From Brumimicrobium glaciale (GTDB lineage Bacteria; Bacteroidota; Bacteroidia; Flavobacteriales_D; Crocinitomicaceae): DNA of 64,000 nt. The notes under the pieces were generated by a model. The model made no database searches, had not been told where the DNA came from, and was given only the letters and a program-made list of their open reading frames with translations. The first letter of the stretch is position 1. Each line of letters opens with the position of its first letter. Below, one piece after another: positions 23,476 to 32,586 of the stretch. The DNA lies in NCBI RefSeq assembly GCF_004152935.1, contig NZ_SETE01000001.1, forward strand, positions 558,001 to 622,000, given 5' to 3'. Both the position numbers and the translations under genes were made by a program.

Positions 23476-24221
23476 TTACTTAACGCTTTCACGAAGTTAT
23501 TTATTACTTTTTCGCTTAAAGCAATTTGCCCTGGATTTGTGTGCGAAATTCGTTCTGTTTTGATGTCAATATCTTCTGTTTCACCATCAAATATTTTATA
23601 CAAATCCAGTTGAATATTGGTTTCAAATAATTGACTGTTTACTTTCATCCAATTTAAACCTTGAAGACTAAAAGACCTCAATAAATCATCATTTCCAATA
23701 TGATAAGCGAAATTCGTCATCTCAGAACCATCTTGCAATGCAGAAGTATCTGCTTTCCCTTCAATCATCACAAAAATATAACCTGTATTCCATCCCCAAT
23801 GCATATCTCCAGAATTTAGAATAAACAAAGGATCATCGGCATCTCTAGCAGAAGGATCTTCATGATTTTGTGTTGCGTCAACTCCAATATTTGCAGTTAT
23901 AGAAGTGAATTCAGTATAATTCCCAACGCCTTCCCAAAGCAAACGTTTGTCCTTTTCAAATTTATAAACGCCAGATTGAAAAAGCTGTTTTCCGTTATCT
24001 TTGAAATTGGTCATGATAATATTCAACTTTGTAAATTCAATTGTATATCCTTCTTGTGTTGTGTAAGTCTGATTAAATTCCATCGGAACACCCTGATAAT
24101 TGGGGATAATGTTTACACGTGCTTTTAATTCCATTTCCTCTGGAGAGACTTCTTTTGGTTGCTTGTTGTTACAGGAATACATTAAGCCAGCGAAAAAGAG
24201 AAGTAGTAAAAGTTTTTTCAT
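23472..24221 (-). CDS. MbnP-like periplasmic copper-binding lipoprotein
   Basis: 249 residues with a lipoprotein signal to Cys17 (FFAGLMYSC). The mature domain contains the family stretch NSGDMHWGWNTGYIFVMIEGK (His141, Trp142, Trp144) and NFAYHIGND (His174). In the methanotroph MbnP, a Trp is converted to kynurenine by its partner MbnH and helps bind copper(I) together with His residues; those Trp/His residues seem to have counterparts here. The partner-like di-heme enzyme follows at 22258-23340. No methanobactin genes are nearby. Family call from memory of Bacteroidota MbnP annotations. Confidence 0.75.
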   Translation of the reverse strand: MKKLLLLLFFAGLMYSCNNKQPKEVSPEEMELKARVNIIPNYQGVPMEFNQTYTTQEGYTIEFTKLNIIMTNFKDNGKQLFQSGVYKFEKDKRLLWEGVGNYTEFTSITANIGVDATQNHEDPSARDADDPLFILNSGDMHWGWNTGYIFVMIEGKADTSALQDGSEMTNFAYHIGNDDLLRSFSLQGLNWMKVNSQLFETNIQLDLYKIFDGETEDIDIKTERISHTNPGQIALSEKVINNFVKALSK

Positions 24222-24794
24222 TGTGTTTATTAATTATTTAAATGTACAATATTTTTTCTTGAGAATCAAAAATCTTTCGGTAGTGGGTCTGATTTTATTT
24301 AATTGTGATGCATTTTTAGCTTCTTCATATTACAATCTAAAAATGAGCTGACCTTACAGGACGTATATGTTTGGTATTGTATTTCAACCCAAGGCGATGC
24401 CTTGAGTTGAAATAAGCTGACCTTTCAGGCCGATTTCTTAGGTTGATTTCATAAGATGTAAAATACAATTCCTAATAAATATCTATACGGGCTGAAAGTC
24501 CAACTCAATTCAGCAGGATGCAGCGCGTCCTGCGAAATAAGTAATATAATCCTGCGCCCTAAAAGGCCAATTCACATAATTTTACGTTCAAAACCATCTA
24601 AACTTGATCAATTAATAAAGTGATGTTTTGTTAATTTTTTACATCTCTATCTTGAGAAATAGAATTCTAATAATAGATTGAAATGTAGAGGAGGTAGACA
24701 TAAGTTCTTCTCAAAAATCAAATAATTAATCTCTTAAAATTCCATTTAAAGACGATTTATATATTAAATTAGTTGGTTCTTCATATATACAATC
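24222..24794. repeat. Repeat-rich gene-free region
   Basis: No gene is seen in these 573 bases. They hold two direct copies of an AGCTGACCTT-CAGG word (24348-24362 and 24414-24428), a hairpin at 24381-24413 (ATTTCAAC/AAGGC arms), and copy 2 of the 46-base dispersed repeat at 24487-24532. From 24560 to the helicase ATG nothing distinctive is visible. Confidence 0.6.
24487..24532. repeat. Dispersed 46-base repeat, copy 2
   Basis: Inverted relative to copy 1 at 20282-20327; 42 of 46 bases agree. Confidence 0.75.
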
Positions 24795-27700
24795 ATGCAA
24801 AACGAAACAATAAAGCCACTTACAATTTATAGCGCTTCTGCCGGAAGTGGAAAAACATTTTCTTTGGTTCAAAATTACCTTAAACTGACTTTGGGAGATA
24901 ATATTTCTCAGAAGAATTTTGGTAAAATATTGGCCATGACATTTACCAATAAAGCAGCATGGGAAATGAAAGAACGCGTTATTCAAGCTTTAGATTGGTT
25001 GGCTTATCCTGAGCGAAAAAGTGAAAAGGAAAATAAGAAAGCAAAAATGTTATTGTCGGCGACTCAGGTTACGACAGGTTTGCAGCCACATGTGATTCAA
25101 GTACGTTCGAAAAGAGTTTTATCTGAAATTCTGCATAATTATGAAGATTTTAATATCCTGACAATTGACAAATTCAGTCTGCGTTTAATTCGAACTTTTA
25201 GTCGGGATTTAGATTTGCAAGAAGACTTCGAAGTGACTTTAGATCAGAATGTTTTACTAGAACAAGTGATCGATGAATTGATGTCTAAATTAGGAAAGCC
25301 AAATGAAGAAAAGGTGACCAATTTAGCATTGAATTATGCAAAAAGTAATGCTGATGAAGGAGATAAATGGAATTTTAGAGGAAGCTTAATTGAATTCAGT
25401 AAAGTCTTGACCAATGAAAAAGACCAAGACTACATTCAAGAATTATTGAAAAAAGATTTCAATGAGGAAACATACAAAGAGATTAACGCTGAATTAAAAG
25501 AGCTAGGAGCAAAGCATTTACAAAAATGTTTGGACATATATCAATATTTTCAAACCCTAGGAACTTCAGAAAGTGATTATCCTGGTAAATCACGCGGAAT
25601 TCATCCGATATTAGAAAGCTTGCCTTCACGTACTTTGACAGATGCTAAACCTCCTTCAGCTGCTATAATCAAGACGATTAGTGGAGAAAGTGTGAAGCCT
25701 GCGCATAATGTTGATGGTCCATTGATGGGTATGATGGAAGAGCTTTTCGCAATGGAAGCCAAGCTTTCGGAACGTGTTTATACTTTGATTAAGATTAAAT
25801 CGAACTTTTATAATCTGGCTTTACTGAAATATATTTCTAAGGAATTAACGATTTTCAAAGAGAAGAAAAACATCATCGGAATATTTGAATTTGGTCAGCG
25901 CATTGCCGAATTATTGAAAAAGGAAAATGCTCCTTATATATACGAACGATTAGGAAATCGCTACAATCACTATTTGTTGGATGAATTTCAAGATACGAGT
26001 AGATTGCAATGGGTAAATCTTATTCCGTTGGTTCATGAATCAATGTCAAATAACTTTGAGAATTTAATTGTTGGAGATCCAAAACAAGCGATTTATAGAT
26101 TTAGAAATGGATTGGTTGAACAATTTGTGAAATTACCTGCCATTTATAATCCAGAAAATGATCCGAATTTCGCTCAGCTTTCTGAGTATTTCCTTCAAAT
26201 GGGAAAGAAAGTTCCTTTGGAAGATAATTACCGTTCAAAAAAGAACATTGTGGAGTTTAATAATACTTTTTTCAAGCGCATGTTGGGAGAAATGCCAGCA
26301 CATTTTGAAGAGTATTATAAGGACATTCGCCAAAATCCAAAAGGAGCAGACGGAGGATTTGTTTCCATAGATTTTATTCCAGAAAAAAACAAAGAGGATG
26401 TAAATGAACTAGAGAATACCTTTCTTTTGGAGAAGGTAAGTAAAAGTATTGAAGATGGTTTTGATCCAGGAGATATTTGTGTGCTAACCCGAGGAAAAAA
26501 GGAGGGAAGACGTTATGCAAAAGGATTAATCGAAGCAGGGAAAGGATATAAAATTGTAAGTTCAGACAGTTTGTTGGTTTCTTCAGATGCTTCTGTTGGA
26601 TTATGTATTGACTATTTGAATTTAAGAAGAAATAGCGGAAATAAAACCACTCAAATTAAATTTGCAACGACATTTTATCGCCATCAAAAGAAAGATCCAA
26701 TTGTGGAATTGAACAACTTTTGGAGGAATGAAAAGGTTGGGAATTTTGACTTCGAAGCATTTGTAGTAAAAGAATTCGACGCAATGGAAGAACTGTTTTT
26801 TCCTTATGAAAATCTATATGGTTTAGGAGAGAGTTTTATTGCTTTAATGAAAATGAGTGAACTTAGAAATCCATATTTACATCACTTGTTAGAATTGTAT
26901 CAAAACTACGATCTAAAATTTGGTCCAGATATTCGTGGATTCATTGATGAGTGGAATGCAAAGTTGAAAAACAGTACCATTCAAATGCCAGAAAACAAAG
27001 ATGCCATTAAGATTATGACGATTCATAAATCTAAAGGATTAGAGTTTCCTGTGGTGATTATTCCTAATTTAAGTTGGGGCATTAAAACAAGTTGGGGAAA
27101 TCATTTTGTGGAAGCAGAGCAGGATGTTGTTTTATATTCTAAACTGAGTAAAACTAATGTTCCTGACTATATGATGAGTGCTTATAAATTGGAATATGAT
27201 CAATTGTTATTGGATGAATTAAATACTTTGTACGTGGCATTTACGCGGCCAAGTGAGCGTTTGTATGTGATGGCAGAAACGAAGCAGCCTTCTGCAAAAG
27301 ATGGATTCTTTACACAAATTAATCAGCCTGTTGCATTATCAGTTGAAACTTGGAGTGATGAGCAAGTAACGGAAAAAACAGAAGAATTCATCAAGTTTGG
27401 TGAGGAAACTAAAATCATAAAAGACGATTCAAAAAGTGGAGGAGAAGGAACGAATTTCATCCCAAAAGACTTAAGTGATTTCCTATGGTTTCCAGAATTG
27501 TCATTACAAGATGAAGAAGCATTAGAAAAAGAAGTCTTCAATGAAGAACAGCAATTTGGAAATGAATTGCACTTGGTTTTATCAGAGATCAAACGTGACA
27601 ATCCAATTGATAAAGTGATTGCTAAATTAAAAATGGAAGGTTTAATCGATCCAAAATTCGAAGAGGAAATCATGAAAACTGCCAATGCAACTTATGCGCT

Positions 27701-27968
27701 TTTAGAAGATCAAGATTTTGCCAAGAATGCAGATAAAGTATTAGATGAACAAGATATTCTCATCAGCGAAAAGGAAGTTAAACGTCCTGATAAAATATAC
27801 ATCTCAGGAAGTAAAGCTGTAGTGGTAGATTTCAAAACTGGTGAGCCATTGAATAAACACAATTCGCAGGTTTTCAATTATTGCAAGCAATTGAGCGATA
27901 TGGGATTTGAGGAGACAGAAGGGTATTTATTGTATACGCAGAATTTAGAGTTGAAAAAGGTGAAGTAG
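24795..27968 (+). CDS. AddA/RecB-like UvrD-family helicase-nuclease
   Basis: 1057 residues. Helicase motifs in order: Walker A SASAGSGKTFSLV (13-25), AMTFTNKAAWEMKER, NILTIDKFSLRLIR, LLDEFQDTSRLQW (motif II), VGDPKQAIYRFR, then DAIKIMTIHKSKGLEFPVVIIP and ELNTLYVAFTRPSERLYV. The C-terminal 150 residues hold a PD-(D/E)xK nuclease core (KIYISGSKAVVVDFKTGE, then QVFNYCKQL). It should resect double-strand ends for recombination. AddA normally pairs with an AddB nuclease; no such gene lies adjacent, so a partner elsewhere must be assumed. Confidence 0.88.
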   Translation: MQNETIKPLTIYSASAGSGKTFSLVQNYLKLTLGDNISQKNFGKILAMTFTNKAAWEMKERVIQALDWLAYPERKSEKENKKAKMLLSATQVTTGLQPHVIQVRSKRVLSEILHNYEDFNILTIDKFSLRLIRTFSRDLDLQEDFEVTLDQNVLLEQVIDELMSKLGKPNEEKVTNLALNYAKSNADEGDKWNFRGSLIEFSKVLTNEKDQDYIQELLKKDFNEETYKEINAELKELGAKHLQKCLDIYQYFQTLGTSESDYPGKSRGIHPILESLPSRTLTDAKPPSAAIIKTISGESVKPAHNVDGPLMGMMEELFAMEAKLSERVYTLIKIKSNFYNLALLKYISKELTIFKEKKNIIGIFEFGQRIAELLKKENAPYIYERLGNRYNHYLLDEFQDTSRLQWVNLIPLVHESMSNNFENLIVGDPKQAIYRFRNGLVEQFVKLPAIYNPENDPNFAQLSEYFLQMGKKVPLEDNYRSKKNIVEFNNTFFKRMLGEMPAHFEEYYKDIRQNPKGADGGFVSIDFIPEKNKEDVNELENTFLLEKVSKSIEDGFDPGDICVLTRGKKEGRRYAKGLIEAGKGYKIVSSDSLLVSSDASVGLCIDYLNLRRNSGNKTTQIKFATTFYRHQKKDPIVELNNFWRNEKVGNFDFEAFVVKEFDAMEELFFPYENLYGLGESFIALMKMSELRNPYLHHLLELYQNYDLKFGPDIRGFIDEWNAKLKNSTIQMPENKDAIKIMTIHKSKGLEFPVVIIPNLSWGIKTSWGNHFVEAEQDVVLYSKLSKTNVPDYMMSAYKLEYDQLLLDELNTLYVAFTRPSERLYVMAETKQPSAKDGFFTQINQPVALSVETWSDEQVTEKTEEFIKFGEETKIIKDDSKSGGEGTNFIPKDLSDFLWFPELSLQDEEALEKEVFNEEQQFGNELHLVLSEIKRDNPIDKVIAKLKMEGLIDPKFEEEIMKTANATYALLEDQDFAKNADKVLDEQDILISEKEVKRPDKIYISGSKAVVVDFKTGEPLNKHNSQVFNYCKQLSDMGFEETEGYLLYTQNLELKKVK

Positions 27969-28049
27969 ATTTTCGAATAATAGCTGCCGCAAGTTTGTAA
28001 CTCATGGTTGCTATTATTCTAAATTCCTCTACAAATTTGAATAAAGAAT

Positions 28050-28316
28050 CTATTTAATACTAATCTCCAAATTCTTACCTAATCCCGTTTCTATTATTTT
28101 TCTTAAAGTTCCTAATTCGATATCGCTTTTATCATTTTCAATTCGGGAAATATGGGCTCTGGAAGTTCCACTCTTAATAGCTAATTCCTGTTGAGTTATA
28201 CCTAATGATAATCTAGACTCCTCAATTAATTTCCCTACTTTTAAAGCTGATTCTAATTTTTCAGTTCGACTATACTTTAACAATACATCTGCTCCAATTT
28301 GATATGGAACTTTCAT
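28050..28316 (-). CDS. XRE-family helix-turn-helix regulator (orphan antitoxin-like)
   Basis: 88 residues from the ATG at 28314-28316; the frame extends to a TTG at 28364 but the extra 16 residues look non-coding. HTH_3 domain at about 30-85 (IEESRLSLGITQQELAIKSGTSRAHISRIENDKSDIELGTLRKII). The N-terminal KVPYQIGADVLLKYSRTEKLESALKVG is the type seen in HigA/HipB-like antitoxins. No toxin frame is visible upstream or downstream, so it is either a lone regulator or a relic of a pair. Confidence 0.8.
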   Translation of the reverse strand: MKVPYQIGADVLLKYSRTEKLESALKVGKLIEESRLSLGITQQELAIKSGTSRAHISRIENDKSDIELGTLRKIIETGLGKNLEISIK

Positions 28317-28482
28317 TTTCTCTTTTATTCTAAAACTACTCCACCTCTTATTCCTAAAACCCAAATTTTCACATTTTCTATAAACAACTTAAAATATCAA
28401 ATCAGAATATGTAATTTTATTCTTTATTCTTTATTGTATTGCAATAAACAAACACTATTAACATAAAACTAAAAATGACAAT

Positions 28483-29295
28483 ATGTTAGATTTTTTACTC
28501 AGCGGTGATGCCTTAATGGCTTTGCTAACCCTTACTTTTCTGGAGATTATTTTAGGGATTGACAATATTCTATTTATTTCCATTAGTGCAGGGAAATTAC
28601 CAGAAAATCAGCGCAGAAAAGCGACCAATCTCGGTTTGCTTTTGGCATTGGTTCAGCGTATTATTTTATTGTTCTTTGTTTCGTATTTAACCAAATTACA
28701 AACTCCTTTTTGGACCGTTGAAACATCTTGGATTTCATTTGAATTAAACGTTCAGAGTTTGATTCTACTTCTTGGAGGTCTGTTCTTGCTTTATAAAAGT
28801 ACGACAGAAATAATGGAGAAATTGGAGACGGATAAAACGGAAGATCTTAAAAAACAAAAACCTAAATCATTAAAAGATGTGATTCTACAAATCTTGGTGA
28901 TTGACCTCGTTTTCTCAATTGATTCAATATTGACCGCTGTTGGAATGACCAGCGGATTACATCCAAATAACAATTACACTTTGGTTTTGATGATTATTGC
29001 AGTTATTATTTCTATTATCGTGATGATTGCTTTTGCCAATAAAATTAGAGAAGTTATTGAAAAACATCCAAGTATGCAGATTTTAGGATTGGCATTTTTG
29101 ATTTTAATTGCATTCTTGTTAATTACCGAAGCAGCGCACGTTTCTCACGCTATTGTATTCAATAATGAAGTGGGAGTAATTCCAAAAGGTTACTTGTATT
29201 TTGCGATTGCATTCTCATTAGGAGTTGAAATAATCAATATTCGAATGAAGAAATCTAAGACGAAAAAAGCGGAATTATCAAATAAAGAAGATTAA
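28483..29295 (+). CDS. TerC family integral membrane protein
   Basis: 270 residues with about seven helices. Family signatures: LTFLEIILGIDNILFISI near the N-terminus and VIDLVFSIDSILTAVGM in the second half (paired acidic IDN/IDS motifs in helices), ending in a Lys-rich tail. TerC/YkoY-type proteins take part in manganese or other metal handling, often during exoenzyme metalation; tellurite resistance is only a historical name. No ter operon genes nearby. Confidence 0.88.
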   Translation: MLDFLLSGDALMALLTLTFLEIILGIDNILFISISAGKLPENQRRKATNLGLLLALVQRIILLFFVSYLTKLQTPFWTVETSWISFELNVQSLILLLGGLFLLYKSTTEIMEKLETDKTEDLKKQKPKSLKDVILQILVIDLVFSIDSILTAVGMTSGLHPNNNYTLVLMIIAVIISIIVMIAFANKIREVIEKHPSMQILGLAFLILIAFLLITEAAHVSHAIVFNNEVGVIPKGYLYFAIAFSLGVEIINIRMKKSKTKKAELSNKED

Positions 29296-29303
29296 TTTTA
29301 TTC

Positions 29304-29346
29304 AGAACACTTTGGTCATTTTAATGTGACTGAAGTGTTCTTTTTA
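29304..29346. terminator. Bidirectional terminator between terC and the SGNH hydrolase
   Basis: AGAACACTT (29304-29312) pairs with AAGTGTTCT (29333-29341), followed by five T on the + strand; A/T-rich flanks allow use on the minus strand too. It lies exactly between convergent genes. Confidence 0.75.
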
Positions 29347-30180
29347 CTAGAAATTATAAAAATATCCATTCACTCTTTTAACTGCTTTTAGCGTAGTGAT
29401 TTCATCTTCTTCCCAGTATTTTCTTCCCCAATCCATCTTCGGGTGAAGGGTTACCTCATTCACAATTGAAGTTATGTACCTCGCCTCAATTTCGTCTACA
29501 TTTTTGTAGGGTAAACGCGAATAATCTTGAATAGATTTGTTGAAAATCATGCTGTAGAATGTTGATGCAATTAAAAACGAACCCAATTCACTCTGGTGGT
29601 AATCATCACTTGCATATAAGTTGTAATTTGGATATTGATCTCGGGTTTTTTCCCAAACTTTTCCTACTGGGGCAACAGCTACTTTGTACATCTCGCTGAA
29701 ACGATTGTATTGTTTTTGAAGACGCTCTTGCATTTCTTCATATTCAATAGATTTCCTTTCATATTCAATGTAGATTCCATCTTTATAACCCCATGTCATA
29801 AACAATAAAATTTTTGCATTTGGATGATGACGACGCACACTATCGATGATTATTTCTCCGTATTTAAGTGTTTTCTCCTTCAATTGGTGCTCGGCATATA
29901 AAGGCTCATAACTCAAGGCTTGCAAAATTACATAGTCCCAAGGTTCTGCTTTAATCATTTCATAAGTTTGTGGATTTTTCGCATGAAAAGCCCAATCTTT
30001 TCCACCTGTTGTAACTTGGGCAGTATATAAAGATTCTCCTTCTCGTTTAGCAATACGCTCTAATTTCTTAGGCATTTGATAATTCATCGTGAAGCTATTT
30101 CCAATGAAAAGAACATTTTTGGTTTGCCCAATTCCATAAACAGAAAAGATTAAAAACGATAGAAAAAGTATATGCTTCAT
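29347..30180 (-). CDS. Secreted SGNH/GDSL-type hydrolase (DUF4886-like)
   Basis: 277 residues with signal peptide (MKHILFLSFLIFSVYGIGQ). Block I NVLFIGNSFTMNYQMP (catalytic Ser), block with YVILQALSYEP, and block V DDYHQSELGSFLIA giving the Asp and His of the triad. Such enzymes are esterases or carbohydrate deacetylases acting outside the cytoplasm; the substrate cannot be told. It stands alone, convergent with terC. Confidence 0.78.
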   Translation of the reverse strand: MKHILFLSFLIFSVYGIGQTKNVLFIGNSFTMNYQMPKKLERIAKREGESLYTAQVTTGGKDWAFHAKNPQTYEMIKAEPWDYVILQALSYEPLYAEHQLKEKTLKYGEIIIDSVRRHHPNAKILLFMTWGYKDGIYIEYERKSIEYEEMQERLQKQYNRFSEMYKVAVAPVGKVWEKTRDQYPNYNLYASDDYHQSELGSFLIASTFYSMIFNKSIQDYSRLPYKNVDEIEARYITSIVNEVTLHPKMDWGRKYWEEDEITTLKAVKRVNGYFYNF

Positions 30181-30233
30181 TTGATTTTTTTAAAACAGGA
30201 TTTAATTATTAATGAGTGAATTGAAAGCTTAAA

Positions 30234-30668
30234 TTATGGATTAAAAATCCTTAAATATTGTCCGCCGTTGTATTCAGCAGCATAAGCACGCAATCCCCAT
30301 TTTGTATCTCCACCAATAATAGAGCCATCATACAAAGAAAATTGAGCGTCAGAGCAAGGGTCGTTTAAAACCAGGAAGTTACTCGGGTCTGGCACTAATC
30401 CTGTTTCACAATCAAAACTTCCTTCTGCTGGGGAATGTCGGTCAAAAGCAACGAAAACTTGCATACTTTGACGATAAACGATAACTCCTTTCGAACCAAT
30501 TCCAGACACATAAGCCCATCCGCCAACTCCTTGCAGATCGACATAGGAAGGTAAATTGAGATTTATATTCGCATCAAAAGAATAATAAGGAACAGGATGT
30601 TGCTTATTTTTCGTACAGCTAAGTACTGTAAGAATCAATGCTAAAAAGAATAAATTGCGTAAATTCAT
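30234..30668 (-). CDS. Lipoprotein with degenerate Rieske-like fold
   Basis: 144 residues, lipoprotein signal to Cys18 (ALILTVLSC). The middle (GVIVYRQSMQVFVAFDRHSP, then PCSDAQFSLYDGSIIGG and a terminal LRAYAAEYNGGQYLRI) follows the spacing of Rieske [2Fe-2S] proteins, but the two Cys-x-His pairs are not there: at the second site the usual C-P-C-H is PCSD. I infer a Rieske-like domain that has lost its cluster, a group I remember in Flavobacteriia. Function unknown. Confidence 0.6.
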   Translation of the reverse strand: MNLRNLFFLALILTVLSCTKNKQHPVPYYSFDANINLNLPSYVDLQGVGGWAYVSGIGSKGVIVYRQSMQVFVAFDRHSPAEGSFDCETGLVPDPSNFLVLNDPCSDAQFSLYDGSIIGGDTKWGLRAYAAEYNGGQYLRIFNP

Positions 30669-30849
30669 TATATATTAATAATTGTATACAAATTTATAAT
30701 ATTTAGAACGATTTCCGTTGCTCGAAAGTATTTCAATCTTTATAATTTTTAATTTAGGACACAGAAAGTCATCTTATTTGGTCAACATCTAAAAATGGAT
30801 CATGTTTACAAAATGTTATTTATTGATCAAAATTGACCTCAAAAAGTAG

Positions 30850-31854
30850 TTAACTAAGTTCCATTTTCAAAAACTCTTCTTCGGTTTTAAAAATCCAAGA
30901 TTTATTGTTTTCATGAAATTCAGAAAGATATTCTTGTTCCGCTTGTCCTGGTGTTGGAATTAAAATCCCTTCATTTTTTGTTTCAATTAAATCCATTAAT
31001 GTTGAATATCCAGCTCGACTAATTACAGTTTTACTTTCTAATAATAATTCAGTGAATTCTCCATGACTTGGAGATGAAATTGCTGTAATTAATTCGGAAT
31101 TTAAACTTTCATCATACAATTCTTCTGGAATAATAACCGCAGATTTTTGATTGCTTTGCTCCATTTTTTTAATGAATAAATCTAACAATTGCTTATTGTA
31201 AGGAGCTGGTCCGCTAATTATTCCCAAATACTTGTATTGTTTCACCTTCGAAGTTGAATTTTCTTTTAGTACATTTTTGAAACGAGAACAAGTTCCAATA
31301 AAATACTTATTCCTGAGGTTTCCATTACTCAATTTACCACTGAATTCTTGCTCAATTGTATCAGGAATCCAAATTTCATTAAATTTTGAAAGCAGTTTTC
31401 TATTCCACATTTTAGCTAATAAATTCCAATCTGAAACAGGAAGATTCACTTGGTGAGAAATAATAACACTTTTTACTTTTTTTGAAATAAAACCAAACCG
31501 TTGATCTGAAATAATTAAATCAGGATTAAATTTCTCAACCAAATCCTTTACTCTTCGTTTTTCATCTTGTAGAAATAAGTGCAGAGCGCGGAAATTTTTT
31601 ATAATATCTAAAGTCCAATTTCCATTTCCTTTAAACTTGAAAGGATATCCTTCGTGTGGCACATACCAAATTTCAGGAAAATAATTTCTATAGAAACGCT
31701 CCTGACTTTCATCACAACAAATAATTACTTCGTTTTCATTCGCTAAAAGCCATTGAATTATGGGGACAGTTCTACTGACATGACCCAAGCCCCAATTTAA
31801 TGGGCTCAACAAAATTCGAGAATGTTTGATAGATTTTATGAGCGTTTGATGCAC
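30850..31854 (-). CDS. Glycosyltransferase-like protein (MurG/GT-B type)
   Basis: 334 residues. N-terminal SRILLSPLNWGLGHVSRTVPIIQWLL (glycine-rich GT-B loop) and a C-terminal sugar-nucleotide region (SRAGYSTLMDLIETKNEGILIPTPGQAEQEYLSEF) match the UDP-sugar transferase fold of the MurG/GT28 group. Start codon is GTG (31852-31854); no ATG lies in the frame upstream. Divergent from trmB with 44 bases between. Target is probably a lipid or cell-surface glycan, not determined. Confidence 0.75.
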   Translation of the reverse strand: MHQTLIKSIKHSRILLSPLNWGLGHVSRTVPIIQWLLANENEVIICCDESQERFYRNYFPEIWYVPHEGYPFKFKGNGNWTLDIIKNFRALHLFLQDEKRRVKDLVEKFNPDLIISDQRFGFISKKVKSVIISHQVNLPVSDWNLLAKMWNRKLLSKFNEIWIPDTIEQEFSGKLSNGNLRNKYFIGTCSRFKNVLKENSTSKVKQYKYLGIISGPAPYNKQLLDLFIKKMEQSNQKSAVIIPEELYDESLNSELITAISSPSHGEFTELLLESKTVISRAGYSTLMDLIETKNEGILIPTPGQAEQEYLSEFHENNKSWIFKTEEEFLKMELS

Positions 31855-31878
31855 GTCAATGAGAAGTTTCTATTTTTG
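31845..31878 (+). promoter_or_regulatory. Promoter of trmB (-33 and -7 elements)
   Basis: TTTG at 31845-31848 and TATTTTTG at 31871-31878 are separated by 22 bases and match the Bacteroidota -33 and -7 elements; the ATG follows 20 bases later. The -33 element lies within the first codons of the divergent glycosyltransferase gene. Confidence 0.6.
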
Positions 31879-31898
31879 TACGACCAAGTTAATAAATA

Positions 31899-32576
31899 AT
31901 GGCTAAAAACAAGCTTTTTAAATTCGACGAGATCACGAAAATGGATCACGTTTTAGAACCGTCTGTTGAAATGACGCTCAACAATGAAATTGATTATAAA
32001 GGAGATTGGCATTCCCGATTCTTTAAAAATGACAATCCAATAATTTTAGAATTGGGCTGTGGAAAAGGCGAGTATGCTGTTGGATTGGCACGGAAATATC
32101 CGAATCAAAACTTTATAGCTGTAGATATCAAGGGAAATAGAATTTACATCGGAGCCAAAGAAGCGGAGGAAGAAGGATTGAACAATATTTTCTTTTTACG
32201 AACCAAAATTGATTTTATAGATTATTATTTTGAAGAAAAAGAAGTTGATGAAATTTGGTTAACATTTTCAGATCCCCAACCGAATAAACCAAATAAAAGA
32301 TTGACTTCAAAGACTTTTATTGATCGTTATAGAAAAATTTTAAAGCCGGGTGGAATTATTCATTTGAAAACGGACAGTGATTTACTTTTCGCATCAACAG
32401 AAATAGAGATTAAGGAACATAACTATAACTGCCTTTTTACAACTTGGGATTTGTATGGAGATTTAGATAAATTGCCGCAAGCGAGTCAAGATATTTTGAA
32501 GATTAAAACACACTACGAAGAGCTCTTTACAAAGAGAGGATCTCAAATAAAATATTGTAAGTTTACTGTGAATTAA
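31899..32576 (+). CDS. trmB: tRNA (guanine-N7-)-methyltransferase TrmB
   Basis: 225 residues. AdoMet motif ILELGCGKGEYAVGLARKYP, then FIAVDIKGNRIYIGAKEAEE and the TrmB hallmark TFSDPQPNKPNKRLTSKTFIDRYRKILKPGG. It makes m7G46 in the variable loop of tRNAs. It is followed after 10 bases by the alkyltransferase-like gene, so both are probably on one message. Confidence 0.93.
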   Translation: MAKNKLFKFDEITKMDHVLEPSVEMTLNNEIDYKGDWHSRFFKNDNPIILELGCGKGEYAVGLARKYPNQNFIAVDIKGNRIYIGAKEAEEEGLNNIFFLRTKIDFIDYYFEEKEVDEIWLTFSDPQPNKPNKRLTSKTFIDRYRKILKPGGIIHLKTDSDLLFASTEIEIKEHNYNCLFTTWDLYGDLDKLPQASQDILKIKTHYEELFTKRGSQIKYCKFTVN

Positions 32577-32586
32577 TCAATTATTG

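Noticed and set aside
28317-28482. Possible toxin gene upstream of the orphan XRE gene
   Set aside because: A short frame ending in KIWVLGIRGGVVLE exists on the minus strand, but it is under 25 codons with no start and no RelE/HigB residues.
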